Assembly (NCBI RefSeq): GCF_002899825.2
Contig: NZ_PPED02000003.1
Span: forward strand, 762,263-826,262
DNA from: Chryseobacterium phosphatilyticum
GTDB lineage: Bacteria > Bacteroidota > Bacteroidia > Flavobacteriales > Weeksellaceae
Length of the DNA: 64,000 bases
Direction: 5' to 3'
A program made the translations under genes and the position numbers. The stretch's first letter is position 1. Every line of letters starts with the position of its first letter. Shown one piece after another: positions 53,554 through 62,179 of this stretch. Under the pieces are notes generated by a model that saw only the letters and a program-made list of their open reading frames with translations, was not told the origin of the DNA and ran no database searches.

Positions 53554-53568
53554 AATATAATACTTTTT

Positions 53569-53605
53569 TGTCTTTTATTATTATAAATTTTTTTTGTCTT
53601 ATTTT
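53569..53605. promoter_or_regulatory. Candidate NO-regulator motif upstream of ric
   Basis: TGTCTTTTATT (from 53569) and TGTCTTATTTT (from 53595) repeat the half-site found in the dyad upstream of the Rrf2 gene. They occupy the 45-base gap between the cytochrome and ric genes. Confidence 0.4.
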
Positions 53606-54021
53606 TTGAGGGAAAGGATATATTTTACCATCTGTTTAGCATCTTCTCGGCTTATTCCTTCATGAGGAGTCATCGGAATATCTCCCCAGTTTCCTTTTCC
53701 TCCGTCAATAATTTTTTGAGCCAGCTGATCAACATCTGTCTTGGTATATTTTGCGGCTACATCCTGATAAGAGGGGCCGATTAATTTGGTATCTATTTTA
53801 TGGCAGGCAAGGCAATCGGCTCCTTCAATCAGTTTAAAGCCGGGATCATTGGATACATTTGTTGAAACAACAGGTTTGGGTACAGGAACAGGCTGTGCAG
53901 CCGGTTGTTCTGTGGAGGGAACAGGGATTGGAATGGGAGTTGTTCCCTTTTTGTCGGAACATGACAAAAGCATGATCAATACACTCAATATCACTGCGGT
54001 ATTTGTAAGTTGTTTTTTCAT
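53599..54021 (-). CDS. Lipoprotein c-type cytochrome
   Basis: A 140-residue lipoprotein with signal ending MLLSCSD (Cys21), a proline-rich linker (about 28-52) and one class I cytochrome c domain: haem site CLACH (70-74) and axial Met117 in GDIPMTPH. It should carry electrons in the periplasm. In this cluster it might feed an NO-related reaction, but qNOR itself takes electrons from quinol, so the partner is uncertain. Confidence 0.92.
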   Translation of the reverse strand: MKKQLTNTAVILSVLIMLLSCSDKKGTTPIPIPVPSTEQPAAQPVPVPKPVVSTNVSNDPGFKLIEGADCLACHKIDTKLIGPSYQDVAAKYTKTDVDQLAQKIIDGGKGNWGDIPMTPHEGISREDAKQMVKYILSLKK

Positions 54022-54039
54022 AATAATGATGGTATTGAA

Positions 54040-54816
54040 TTATATTTTCTGTGTAAGAATAGCTACTGCACAAAGGTTATCTTCATATTTCTTAAAGATT
54101 TTTCTCATGTGCATCACGCGGGAACGGATTTCTGGTTGGGTTAATATATTTCCTGCAATTTTCAGAAATCTTGCAAAACCTTCATCTTCGATGATTCGTC
54201 GTAGAGTCAATAGATGCATGGGTGATGTTTCCACTTGTACCACTTTGAGCCCTTCTTTTTCCAATACAGTTTTCCATTCGGAAATCGTCAATGGGCGGGC
54301 GTTTACTTTAATAGAAACGGCCAGTTCCTTCTGTATCTGTTGCTTTGCATTTTCATCCATACTATCGGGTATGAGTGCCAATTCATGGATGGCATAATAC
54401 CCTTGTGGCTTTAAGATTCTGGAAGCTTCCTGAATGATTTCAGACTTTCTATGATTGGCATGCATGCTCAGCATAGCTTCACCATATACCTTATCAATGG
54501 ATTGTTCCGATAGTGGGCTGTCTGATGCATTTCCAACGAGAAAATGTGCGGTGTTGTTATTGAAGTTTTTATTCAATTGATCTACTACCTTCTGCTCAAC
54601 GTCAATTCCAATATAGGATTTTGGATTTTTACTTAAAGCCAGATCTGCTGTAAAACCCAGACCCGGAGCAAATTCTACGATATCATTGTCAGAATTAATA
54701 TTCAACATATCGAGCATTTTGTAGGTAAGAGCCCGTCCGCCCGGGCGTAAGACTCTTTTACCGATTTTTGCCAGCAGCCAATGGCCGGACATTTTTTCAA
54801 TATTTTCAGTATCCAT
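54040..54816 (-). CDS. Class I SAM-dependent methyltransferase
   Basis: A 258-residue Methyltransf_11-type enzyme. The SAM motif I is IVEFAPGLGFTADLAL, motif post-I is YIGIDVEQK, and the later blocks are VYGEAMLSMHANHRKSEIIQ and ILKPQGYYAIHEL. The acceptor is unknown. The gene lies inside the NO-stress cluster and overlaps the upstream membrane-protein gene by 11 bases, so it is co-regulated with qNOR. A methyltransferase is not a standard member of NO-detoxification operons. Confidence 0.88.
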   Translation of the reverse strand: MDTENIEKMSGHWLLAKIGKRVLRPGGRALTYKMLDMLNINSDNDIVEFAPGLGFTADLALSKNPKSYIGIDVEQKVVDQLNKNFNNNTAHFLVGNASDSPLSEQSIDKVYGEAMLSMHANHRKSEIIQEASRILKPQGYYAIHELALIPDSMDENAKQQIQKELAVSIKVNARPLTISEWKTVLEKEGLKVVQVETSPMHLLTLRRIIEDEGFARFLKIAGNILTQPEIRSRVMHMRKIFKKYEDNLCAVAILTQKI

Positions 54817-55258
54817 TATTTTGTTTTTTAAATTGTGAAATGATAGCAGTTATAAGAAGAATAGCTTTTGCTGTTTCTGTGTAAATAAAGTAATCATGAA
54901 TCAAAGTGGGGGGGATTGATTGGCCTGCTGATAGTAAATCAACCCGGTTATTCAGAACCGGAAGCATCCAAAACTGTTCTAGCGAAACGAGAGTAAGAAA
55001 AAAGATAATGATCAGGAAATCAAACCTTGTATAATTTTTACGGCTGAGCATCATGAAAACCAAAATTAAAAGCAGAAACAGATCTTGTATTCTCGTTGAA
55101 ATTCCAAACATCAGTTTTCCCAGCCCCAATGCTGTTGGAAGTGTCATTCCTTGTACCTGAAATTTCAATGGCGTTTCTAAAAAACTAATCGTCATAAACA
55201 TCCCGGCCATAAGACATAGCAGTATAAGAACAATAGGATTTTTAAGAGGTAATTTCAT
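54806..55258 (-). CDS. Four-helix membrane protein
   Basis: A 150-residue inner-membrane protein with four predicted helices (about 8-25, 55-70, 80-98 and 125-142). The first loop holds FLETPLKFQVQGMTLPTALGLGKLMFG, and similar stretches occur in an uncharacterised family of small membrane proteins. It follows the Rrf2 gene in the NO cluster and overlaps the methyltransferase gene, so it belongs to the operon. Function is not known. Confidence 0.8.
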   Translation of the reverse strand: MKLPLKNPIVLILLCLMAGMFMTISFLETPLKFQVQGMTLPTALGLGKLMFGISTRIQDLFLLLILVFMMLSRKNYTRFDFLIIIFFLTLVSLEQFWMLPVLNNRVDLLSAGQSIPPTLIHDYFIYTETAKAILLITAIISQFKKQNNGY

Positions 55259-55274
55259 TTTCTTTTAATTTAAT

Positions 55275-55300
55275 ATATTAAGACCTTTTTATCTTTTATT
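55275..55300. promoter_or_regulatory. Candidate NO-regulator motif upstream of the membrane-protein gene
   Basis: TCTTTTATT (55292-55300) is an exact half-site. The mirrored half eight bases away keeps only the AAGA core (ATATTAAGA). It lies between the Rrf2 gene and the membrane-protein gene. Confidence 0.35.
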
Positions 55301-55313
55301 AGGTCAAATTTTT

Positions 55314-55745
55314 TTACCTTTTCAGATAGGTCAGTTGTAAATCCAGGTTATCGACAAACATTTGAATTTTAGAATTTTCCAGCATTTGACGAAGATTATC
55401 TCTGATACTTTTAAATTGATCATGGAGAGGACACGGATGTGTTTCAGAACATTGTTCGAGACCCAGACCACAACCCGAAAATAATTTGTCTCCATCAACT
55501 TCTCTTACAATGTCAGCAATCGACATATTCAGGTTTTTCTGATCCATATAAAAACCGCCGTTCGGACCTTTAGCAGATTGTACAAATCCTTTTCTACTCA
55601 AATCCTGCAAGATTTTGGCAATGAAATATTCAGGAGAATTGATATTTTTTGAAATGTCTTTAATTCCAACTCTGCTGTCATTTTTAGACTGCTGGGCGAT
55701 ATAAATTAAGGCTCTTAAAGCGTATTCGCAAGTTTTGGAAAACAT
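55314..55745 (-). CDS. Rrf2-family Fe-S regulator, NsrR-like
   Basis: A 143-residue Rrf2 protein with the winged helix (MFSKTCEYALRALIYIA, then SPEYFIAKILQDLSRKGFV and GPNGGFYM) and three cysteines in the cluster loop (Cys92, Cys99, Cys105; spacing C-x6-C-x5-C). Such proteins bind an Fe-S cluster that reacts with NO. It is the first gene of an operon containing qNOR, RIC and hemerythrin, which points to NsrR rather than IscR function. A 26-bp dyad overlaps its own promoter region, so autoregulation is likely. Confidence 0.9.
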   Translation of the reverse strand: MFSKTCEYALRALIYIAQQSKNDSRVGIKDISKNINSPEYFIAKILQDLSRKGFVQSAKGPNGGFYMDQKNLNMSIADIVREVDGDKLFSGCGLGLEQCSETHPCPLHDQFKSIRDNLRQMLENSKIQMFVDNLDLQLTYLKR

Positions 55746-55765
55746 TTTCTATTGATTTTACAGGA

Positions 55766-55773
55766 CAAATATA
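55766..55773 (-). promoter_or_regulatory. -7 box of the NO-stress operon
   Basis: On the minus strand TATATTTG matches TAnnTTTG, 20 bases before the Rrf2 ATG. The -33 region falls inside the dyad at 55787-55812. Confidence 0.6.
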
Positions 55774-55786
55774 TAAAGTTTTTTTT

Positions 55787-55812
55787 AATAAAAGACTAAA
55801 AACTCTTTTATT
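55787..55812. promoter_or_regulatory. Candidate Rrf2/NsrR operator
   Basis: AATAAAAGA and TCTTTTATT form a perfect 9-bp dyad with an 8-base centre. It covers the -33 region of the operon promoter, where a bound repressor would block polymerase. Half-sites recur before the membrane-protein and ric genes. Confidence 0.6.
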
Positions 55813-55923
55813 TTTTTAATCTTTGATAAACATCATACACCAGATTTTTTGTAGTAACTGAAGTGCTATTATACTGTTAATCGCAAAAAAATACAACGCT
55901 TTTCAGACATTGTATTGATATAT

Positions 55924-56736
55924 TCACATCCCGGGGTTTCGAAAAGCCTTACTGTTTTTCCGCAGATCAGATGGTCTTGATTGGGTAAACTCACTAAAAG
56001 TATCGCTGAATGCACTGATAGAGCTATAGCCTACATTATCAGCAATTTCATTGATGGCTTTATCTGTATTGAGAAGCAGTTCAATTGCCTTTATGATCCT
56101 TAGTGTTTTTAAATATTGAAGAAAGGAGATATCCATATCAGTTTTAAACAAACGGGACATAGAACGCTCACTGAGTCCAAATCTGGCACTCACATTGGTT
56201 AAGGTGTGCTTTTCTCCGATGTTCCTTTCAAGGTAAGAAACGATTTTCATCATCTGTTTGTTGTGGGTGGCGGGGAGAATGATTGGTAAAGGCTGTTGAT
56301 GAGTTTTAGGAAGAATTTTTTTTAAGGCAATTAAAAATTCAAAATTTTCATCTTCTGTGGTAACGTGCTTTTCATCCCATATTTCTGTGTATTTGATCAT
56401 TTGAATCAGTAATTCCGATGCAGGATAGATCCCCAATCTGCTGTAAAAAGAATTTGAAATATCGTCGTGTGCATAGAAATAAAGTGAACGCAGTACGGTT
56501 GCAGAGTGGCCTATTTCCAAAATATGTTCCATTCCCTGAGGGATCCAGAAAAAGTGTCTTGCGGGCACTACATACGTACGATTGTCTATCGTAATATAGG
56601 CTATACCGCCTTCTACATAGCTTAATTGCCCCTTCGTATGTTTATGAAAAGGAATTAATTTTTCTGATTTTTCGTGCATGACAAATACACTTTTATCATG
56701 CTCATCGATGTGAGGAAGTGCCGCAATTAAACCCAT
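55924..56736 (-). CDS. AraC-family regulator with cupin domain
   Basis: About 270 residues: an N-terminal cupin (SEKLIPFHKHTKGQLSYVEGG, then WIPQGMEHILEI) and a C-terminal AraC domain with both helix-turn-helix units (TLTNVSARFGLSERSMSRLF; INEIADNVGYSSISAFSDTF). The open frame begins at a TTG at 56766; the ATG at 56736 is preferred. It is divergent from a TolC/EmrA/EmrB-like efflux operon, with only about 100 bases between, and is the likely controller of that operon in response to a small molecule. Confidence 0.9.
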   Translation of the reverse strand: MGLIAALPHIDEHDKSVFVMHEKSEKLIPFHKHTKGQLSYVEGGIAYITIDNRTYVVPARHFFWIPQGMEHILEIGHSATVLRSLYFYAHDDISNSFYSRLGIYPASELLIQMIKYTEIWDEKHVTTEDENFEFLIALKKILPKTHQQPLPIILPATHNKQMMKIVSYLERNIGEKHTLTNVSARFGLSERSMSRLFKTDMDISFLQYLKTLRIIKAIELLLNTDKAINEIADNVGYSSISAFSDTFSEFTQSRPSDLRKNSKAFRNPGM

Positions 56737-56835
56737 AAAAAGATTAGAAATATTACCCGAATGCAAATATAATCATTTGGCCGGAATCATGTAAAACTTG
56801 ACTATTTTAGGTAAAAATATTTTCTGGATTGACGA

Positions 56836-56843
56836 TACATTTG
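56836..56843 (+). promoter_or_regulatory. -7 box of the EmrAB/TolC-like operon
   Basis: TACATTTG matches TAnnTTTG, 25 bases before the ATG. No -33 TTTG was found at normal spacing, which fits an activator-dependent promoter. Confidence 0.5.
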
Positions 56844-56868
56844 CAGTGCAATAATTTGAAAAATTCAG

Positions 56869-58191
56869 ATGAAAATTTATCTCACCGGACTGCTGATGCT
56901 GAGCACAACCTATATATTATCAGCTCAGACAGGCGGTCTCCGAAATGATACCATTCGACTCTCCCTAAAAGACGCATGGCAAAGAGCTGAAGAAAACAGC
57001 CGTCATATCAAAATCAAAACATTCAATGCAGACATTGCAGAAGTCGAAGTAAAAGATGCCAAACGGGAAAGACTACCAGAAATAGGTGTTAAAGGTTCCA
57101 TAGAAAAAGCTTCCAATATCCCGATTTATGAAAATGGGATTTTTTCTAAACCTTCCCAGCATGAGGTGATTCACACGCTTTACAGAGCCGGAGCAGATTT
57201 TTATCTGAATATTTATGAAGGGAACAAATTAAATCTTAAAATTAAAGAGAATCAGACCCTTGAAAAAATTAAAAATATTCAGAAAGAGCAATCTGTCTCG
57301 GATATTCATTACCGAACGGCAGCATTGTATCTTGAACTGCAGAAAACTTTAATCTTCAGAGACCTCATTAAACAGGACATTGCGGATCAGAAAATACAAT
57401 TAAAAGAAATACAGACTCTCTATAAAAATGGGGTGGTATTAAAAACTGATGTTCTGAGAGTAGAGCTTGAACTTTCCAAACGGAAAATGGCATTTATTAC
57501 TATTGAAAATGATATTCTTATTGCCATGCAGAAGCTAAATATTATTTTAGGAATGCCTGATGATCAGGTTGTTATTCCCGAAGCTCCCTTTAACGAATGG
57601 AACGAAAATACTGCCTACAACGAATATCTGAAACTGGCTTTGGACCACTCTTTTGATTATCATGTTTCTGAGCAGCAGACTGAATTGAGCAAAATTAAAC
57701 TAAGACAAGTTAAAGCGAATGTCAGCCCAAAGATTGGGTTGTACGGAGAGTTTTATTACGCTAATCCACAGATCTTCCTGTATCCATACAATCCTGATTG
57801 GTATTCATTGGGAATTGTGGGGCTGAAAGCCTCATTCTCAATATCCTCTCTTTATCATAATACTCAAAAAGTAAAAGCAGCAGCTCTGGAATTTGAGAAA
57901 GAAGAAGAAATTCATAAAGATACAGAAGATAAAGTGAGACAGCAGGTAAAGGAAGCCTATCTACGATATCAGGAAGCTCTGGAACAGATCCGGGTAGCGG
58001 AAACCAACGTAGCACAGGCAAAAGAAAATGCACGTATTACTAAAAATACCTACTTCAGCCAGACTGCTTTGATTACCGATCTGCTGGATGCTGACTTACA
58101 GCTTCTTCAGACTAAATTTGAACTGGCAGCAGCAAAAATTATGGCGCAAAACAACTATTATTTACTACAAAACATAACAGGTACTTTATAA
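56869..58191 (+). CDS. TolC-family outer-membrane efflux channel
   Basis: A 440-residue outer-membrane efflux protein with signal peptide (about 1-19). Two repeats of the helical-barrel region are visible (LSLKDAWQRAEENSRHIKIK; TYFSQTALITDLLDADLQLLQ). It is the first gene of a three-gene operon; the adaptor begins 4 bases after its stop. It is the outer-membrane part of a tripartite major-facilitator pump. Confidence 0.92.
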   Translation: MKIYLTGLLMLSTTYILSAQTGGLRNDTIRLSLKDAWQRAEENSRHIKIKTFNADIAEVEVKDAKRERLPEIGVKGSIEKASNIPIYENGIFSKPSQHEVIHTLYRAGADFYLNIYEGNKLNLKIKENQTLEKIKNIQKEQSVSDIHYRTAALYLELQKTLIFRDLIKQDIADQKIQLKEIQTLYKNGVVLKTDVLRVELELSKRKMAFITIENDILIAMQKLNIILGMPDDQVVIPEAPFNEWNENTAYNEYLKLALDHSFDYHVSEQQTELSKIKLRQVKANVSPKIGLYGEFYYANPQIFLYPYNPDWYSLGIVGLKASFSISSLYHNTQKVKAAALEFEKEEEIHKDTEDKVRQQVKEAYLRYQEALEQIRVAETNVAQAKENARITKNTYFSQTALITDLLDADLQLLQTKFELAAAKIMAQNNYYLLQNITGTL

Positions 58192-58195
58192 AACA

Positions 58196-59260
58196 ATGAA
58201 AAAAAAATATACTCCAACCGATCGTTTAATTACTAAAATTACGGGGTGGATTTCACTACTTATCGTGGCAGCGCTTGTTGTCTGGGGAGGATTTACCCTT
58301 AAAAATTATTCCCAATATGAACAAACCAATGATGCTCAGGTTCAGGAATATGTAAATCCTATTATTTCAAGAGCAGGCGGGTTCATTGTAGCAGTTAAAT
58401 TCGAAGAGAACCAGGAGGTTAAAAAAGGAGATACTTTATTGGTGGTCGATAACCGTGAATATGTTCTTCAACAAAAACAAACTCAGGCCGCCCTTCAGAA
58501 AGCCCGTGCAGAATTAAAGGTGCTGGAAAGCACAACCAGTACAACAGAAAAACAGGCGGCTTCAGCCCAGGCTCAGGTAGCAGCAAGTAAAGCAAAAGTC
58601 TGGAAACAACAGCTTGATTATAATCGATATGAGAAACTTTACAATGAAGAATCAGCAACAAAACAAAGACTTGAAGATGTAAAAGCCACCCTGGATGTGA
58701 ATGAAAGCGATTACAAATCTTCTCAGGATATGTATGCTGCTTCTGTTTCTAAGGTACATGATATTCAGACTGAGAAAACAGTTGTTGTGGCAGAAATTGC
58801 AAGATTGGAAGCCTTATTGGCCCGTCATAAACTGGATGTAAGTTATACGGCTGTCACGGCTGCATACAATGGAAGAATGGGAAGGAGAACCGTTGAAGTG
58901 GGACAAATGATTGATGCAGGGGAAACCCTGGCTTTTATTGTGAATAATGAAACGGATAAATGGGTGGTTGCCAATTATAAAGAAACGCAGATCAGGGATA
59001 TGCATATTGGAGATCATGTGAAAATAGTAGCAGATTCTTACCCGGACAGGGAGTTTCAGGGGACTATTATTTCATTGTCACCGGCGACGGGATCAAGCTT
59101 TTCTTTACTCCCTCCGGATAATTCCACCGGGAACTACGTGAAAATTGTACAACGTATTCCGGTAAGAATCAAGGTAGATGGTAAAAGAAATGAGATCGAT
59201 ATTCTGAAAGTAGGAATGAATGTAAATGTCTATGCGACTAAAAAGCATTTCAATGGCTAG
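58196..59260 (+). CDS. EmrA-type HlyD-family adaptor
   Basis: A 354-residue membrane-fusion protein with one N-terminal helix (about 17-32). It has the lipoyl half-motifs (YVNPIISRAGGFIVAVKFEENQEV), a coiled-coil hairpin (about 85-200) and the barrel domain (VTAAYNGRMGRRTVEVGQMI, then VVANYKETQIRDM). The order and length are those of EmrA-like adaptors. The MFS gene overlaps its stop codon. Confidence 0.93.
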   Translation: MKKKYTPTDRLITKITGWISLLIVAALVVWGGFTLKNYSQYEQTNDAQVQEYVNPIISRAGGFIVAVKFEENQEVKKGDTLLVVDNREYVLQQKQTQAALQKARAELKVLESTTSTTEKQAASAQAQVAASKAKVWKQQLDYNRYEKLYNEESATKQRLEDVKATLDVNESDYKSSQDMYAASVSKVHDIQTEKTVVVAEIARLEALLARHKLDVSYTAVTAAYNGRMGRRTVEVGQMIDAGETLAFIVNNETDKWVVANYKETQIRDMHIGDHVKIVADSYPDREFQGTIISLSPATGSSFSLLPPDNSTGNYVKIVQRIPVRIKVDGKRNEIDILKVGMNVNVYATKKHFNG

Positions 59261-60842
59261 ACAAATTCCGATCTTTAAGCGATGGGCTCCGGAATGGCTG
59301 ATTAAGATTATCCTTTTTTCTATGACGCTACCAGGGATTATTATCTTTTTTCTGCCGCTGTCCAATATTAATGCTGCTGCGGGTTATTATGGAAGTGAAC
59401 CTGCTGATATTCAGTTTGCAGTGGCTCTGTTCTATGCCGGATATGTAGGATTTTATAGTCTTGAGAGAAGATTTTTTAGCTTTCTGGCAGCTAAGGAGTA
59501 TTTCCTGATTTTTACAACGCTTCAGATTCTGGCTTGTCTGGTTTGTTATTATACCCGTGATATTTATATCCTTTTTCCGGTACGTTTTCTACAGGGAATG
59601 CTGTTTGCAGGGAATGTAAACCTTTCTCTCACTCTCATGTTTACCAGGGTGAGCAGTGAAAGAGGAAGAGAAATCAGTTTTTCAGTATTTTTCGGGATCC
59701 TGATTTGTGCTTTGCCTTTTAACAATCTGATTACAGCAGATCTTATAGATTCTTATAATTTTAATATTGTATACAAGACGGCTATCTTTTCATATTTGCC
59801 GGGACTTATTTTCCTGACACTTACGATGAGCAATTACAGACCTCACGCAAGATTTCCTCTGTATAAACTGGATTGGCAAAGTTTTGTGCTCTACAGTATA
59901 ATGCTGGTATTGATAGGGTATATCGCGATTTTTGGTCAGGAGTATTATTGGCTGGAAGATATCAGAATTCTTGGAAGTGTTATAGGAATTATAGGCCTGG
60001 GGTTACTCTCAATCTTCCGCCAGAATTCGAATAAAAGACCTTATATTGATTTACGTGTTTTCAGATACCGGAATTTTAAAGTGGGATTAGTGATTCTTTT
60101 TATCATGTACATCTGCCGTTTTGCTTCGGGGATTACCAATAATTATTTAGCAATGGAACTGCATCTGGATCCTTTCCATATTTCATACATCAATATTTTT
60201 AATCTTTCCGGACTTGTTTTGGGGGTCATTGTCGCTTGTTGTATGGTATTACAGAAGAAAAAAATACAATATATCTGGGTGCCCGGTTTTCTGATGCTGC
60301 TTGCATTTCATGCCCTGATGTATTATACTTTTGATGTTCAGGCTGATGAATTTAATTATTATATCCCACTATTTATCCAGGGATTGGGTGTTGGATTAAT
60401 AATGGTTCCCACTATTATTTTTATTATTTCATCAGTTCCGGTATCTATTGGTCCTTCAGCGGCTGCGACAGCGTTGGCTATACGGTACTTTGGTTTTTGT
60501 ATCAGCATAGCTTTGATTAATTTTTATGAACTTTTTGAAAAAAGCCGTCATTATAATGCCTTTCAGGATCACCTTACAGCAGTAGATCCGGCTGTGAAAA
60601 GTTTTCTTCACCAGCAAACAATAAAGCTGATGGCTAAAGGAATGTCTGAAGGTCATGCTGTAAAAGCAGCTCATCGACTTTTGGTAGCGAGAATGAATGT
60701 ACAGGATCATGTACGTTTTGCGATGGATTACTATGAAATGATGGTTTGGCTTCTTTCAGGATCTCTTCTGTTGATCATTCTTTTTCCATACCTGAACCGT
60801 ACAGTTCTTTATTTAAGATCCCGCAAATTATCTCCTGCATAA
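59253..60842 (+). CDS. EmrB-like MFS drug transporter (DHA2-type)
   Basis: A membrane protein of about 529 residues with around 14 predicted helices. The start is MARQIPIFKRWAPEWL, and loop blocks such as YPVRFLQGM-like FPVRFLQGMLFAGN and RPYIDLRVFRYRNFKVG agree with DHA2 transporters, which export drugs in exchange for protons. An earlier ATG at 59226 is possible. The ATG at 59253 overlaps the adaptor's stop by 8 bases (ATGGCTAG), typical of coupled genes. With the adaptor and TolC-like channel it should form a tripartite pump. Confidence 0.9.
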   Translation: MARQIPIFKRWAPEWLIKIILFSMTLPGIIIFFLPLSNINAAAGYYGSEPADIQFAVALFYAGYVGFYSLERRFFSFLAAKEYFLIFTTLQILACLVCYYTRDIYILFPVRFLQGMLFAGNVNLSLTLMFTRVSSERGREISFSVFFGILICALPFNNLITADLIDSYNFNIVYKTAIFSYLPGLIFLTLTMSNYRPHARFPLYKLDWQSFVLYSIMLVLIGYIAIFGQEYYWLEDIRILGSVIGIIGLGLLSIFRQNSNKRPYIDLRVFRYRNFKVGLVILFIMYICRFASGITNNYLAMELHLDPFHISYINIFNLSGLVLGVIVACCMVLQKKKIQYIWVPGFLMLLAFHALMYYTFDVQADEFNYYIPLFIQGLGVGLIMVPTIIFIISSVPVSIGPSAAATALAIRYFGFCISIALINFYELFEKSRHYNAFQDHLTAVDPAVKSFLHQQTIKLMAKGMSEGHAVKAAHRLLVARMNVQDHVRFAMDYYEMMVWLLSGSLLLIILFPYLNRTVLYLRSRKLSPA

Positions 60843-60927
60843 ATGGCTTTTGAAAGAGCATTATTATCATATCCTGAATGAATAAATTGTATAGCTGATT
60901 CAGCTTGTTTTTATAGTAGAGTGGTTC

Positions 60928-60960
60928 GAGACTGCCTTTTTAAGACAGTCTCCTTTTTTT
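60928..60960 (+). terminator. Terminator of the EmrAB/TolC-like operon
   Basis: Stem GAGACTG / CAGTCTC with an 11-base loop (inner CTT/AAG pairs possible) and a run of seven T, 85 bases after the MFS stop. Confidence 0.8.
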
Positions 60961-61023
60961 ATCATTTTTTCTAATGTATTCCCAGTTTTTGAATCGGTGG
61001 CCGAAATAGTCTCTTTTTTGTCA

Positions 61024-61054
61024 TTGCAGACAAATTGCTTTCTCAGTACATTTG
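61024..61054 (+). promoter_or_regulatory. Promoter of the GlxA-like regulator
   Basis: TTG (61024-61026), a 20-base spacer and TACATTTG (61047-61054) match the Bacteroidota consensus. It lies inside the longest possible frame, so translation should start at the ATG at 61074. Confidence 0.55.
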
Positions 61055-61073
61055 TACCTATACAGATCGAGTT

Positions 61074-62069
61074 ATGAAGACCATTGAAAAGAATGTAGGG
61101 AAGAAAAATATTGTACTTCTGGTACTGCCTCAGGTACAATTACTGGATATAGCCGGGCCATGCGATGTATTTACTTCGGCTACCCGTTTTCTCGCCAATG
61201 ATCAGGCCGGATATAATGTTTTTATTGTATCAGGAACCTCAGATAAAATACTGTATTCAAGTTCAGGGATGTCCTTACCATGCAGTCATACTATTTATGA
61301 TATTGATTTTCCTATCGATACTTTGCTGGTAGGGGGAACGGAACCAGGTGTACTGCATGAAATAAATTCTGATCTGTATACTTATCTCCGGCATATTGTG
61401 AAAGAAACAAGACGTATCGGATCTGTATGTATCGGAGCTTTTGCACTGGCCAAAGCTGGTCTTCTGAAAGGGAAGCAGGTTACTACCCATTGGAAGTATG
61501 CAGATCTTCTGCAGAAATCTTACCCTGAACTGGAAGTCAATATCAACCCGTTTTTTATTAAGGATCAAAAAATATATACTTCAGGAGGGGTTTCTTCCGG
61601 AATAGATCTGGCGCTGGCCCTGGTAGAAGAGGATTTTGGAACGTTTCTGGCCTCAGAAATTGCCCGTCATCTGGTTTTACATTTGAAGAGACCCGGATTG
61701 CAGTCCCAGTACGGAAATGCACTTCCGGATTATGATATGATGAGTTCCTTTACAAAAGAAATCAGAGATCTGCTTAAAGATAAACTAGGGCAGGCAATCA
61801 GTGTTGAATATATGGCAGACTCGATGCATATGAGTGTTCGCAACTTCTCCAGAGTGTTTGTCAGAGAATCAGGAATGACGCCCGGAAAATTTCTTGAAAA
61901 AATGCGTTTGGATCAGGCGAAAAACCTTCTCGAATATACTGATATGGGAATTGAGATGATCGCAGGTAAATGCGGTTTGGGAAGTGTCGTTTCTCTTCGT
62001 CGTTTATTTTTGAAACATCTTTCTGTTTCCCCGGCACAATATCGAAAAACCTTTAAGAGAGCAGATTAG
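61074..62069 (+). CDS. GlxA-type regulator (DJ-1/PfpI domain plus AraC domain)
   Basis: About 331 residues. The N-terminal DJ-1/PfpI-like domain (about 10-190) contains VQLLDIAGPCDVF and SVCIGAFALAKAGLL with the elbow cysteine. The C-terminal AraC domain has the first helix-turn-helix as SVEYMADSMHMSVRNFSRVF and the second as GIEMIAGKCGLGSVVSLRRLF. GlxA regulators sense small metabolites through the N-terminal domain. A DJ-1/PfpI gene follows in the same direction, so that gene is its likely target. Confidence 0.92.
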   Translation: MKTIEKNVGKKNIVLLVLPQVQLLDIAGPCDVFTSATRFLANDQAGYNVFIVSGTSDKILYSSSGMSLPCSHTIYDIDFPIDTLLVGGTEPGVLHEINSDLYTYLRHIVKETRRIGSVCIGAFALAKAGLLKGKQVTTHWKYADLLQKSYPELEVNINPFFIKDQKIYTSGGVSSGIDLALALVEEDFGTFLASEIARHLVLHLKRPGLQSQYGNALPDYDMMSSFTKEIRDLLKDKLGQAISVEYMADSMHMSVRNFSRVFVRESGMTPGKFLEKMRLDQAKNLLEYTDMGIEMIAGKCGLGSVVSLRRLFLKHLSVSPAQYRKTFKRAD

Positions 62070-62099
62070 TATTTTCTTCTTTTAAATAACACCATTGTG

Positions 62100-62120
62100 T
62101 TGATAATCACTCATTATCAA
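62100..62120. promoter_or_regulatory. Dyad between the GlxA-like and DJ-1 genes
   Basis: TTGATAAT and ATTATCAA form a perfect 8-bp dyad with a 5-base centre, 60 bases before the DJ-1 ATG. No T-run follows. It is a possible operator or leader hairpin. Confidence 0.35.
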
Positions 62121-62179
62121 TGGGGGAAAGTCTGTCCTTTTATCAAACAATAATTTTAAATAATAATACAATTTACATT

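Noticed and set aside
53599-54021. Cytochrome c as the NorC subunit of a cNOR
   Set aside because: The adjacent reductase is a fused, quinol-type qNOR that does not need NorC, and the cytochrome has a lipobox and proline linker unlike NorC.
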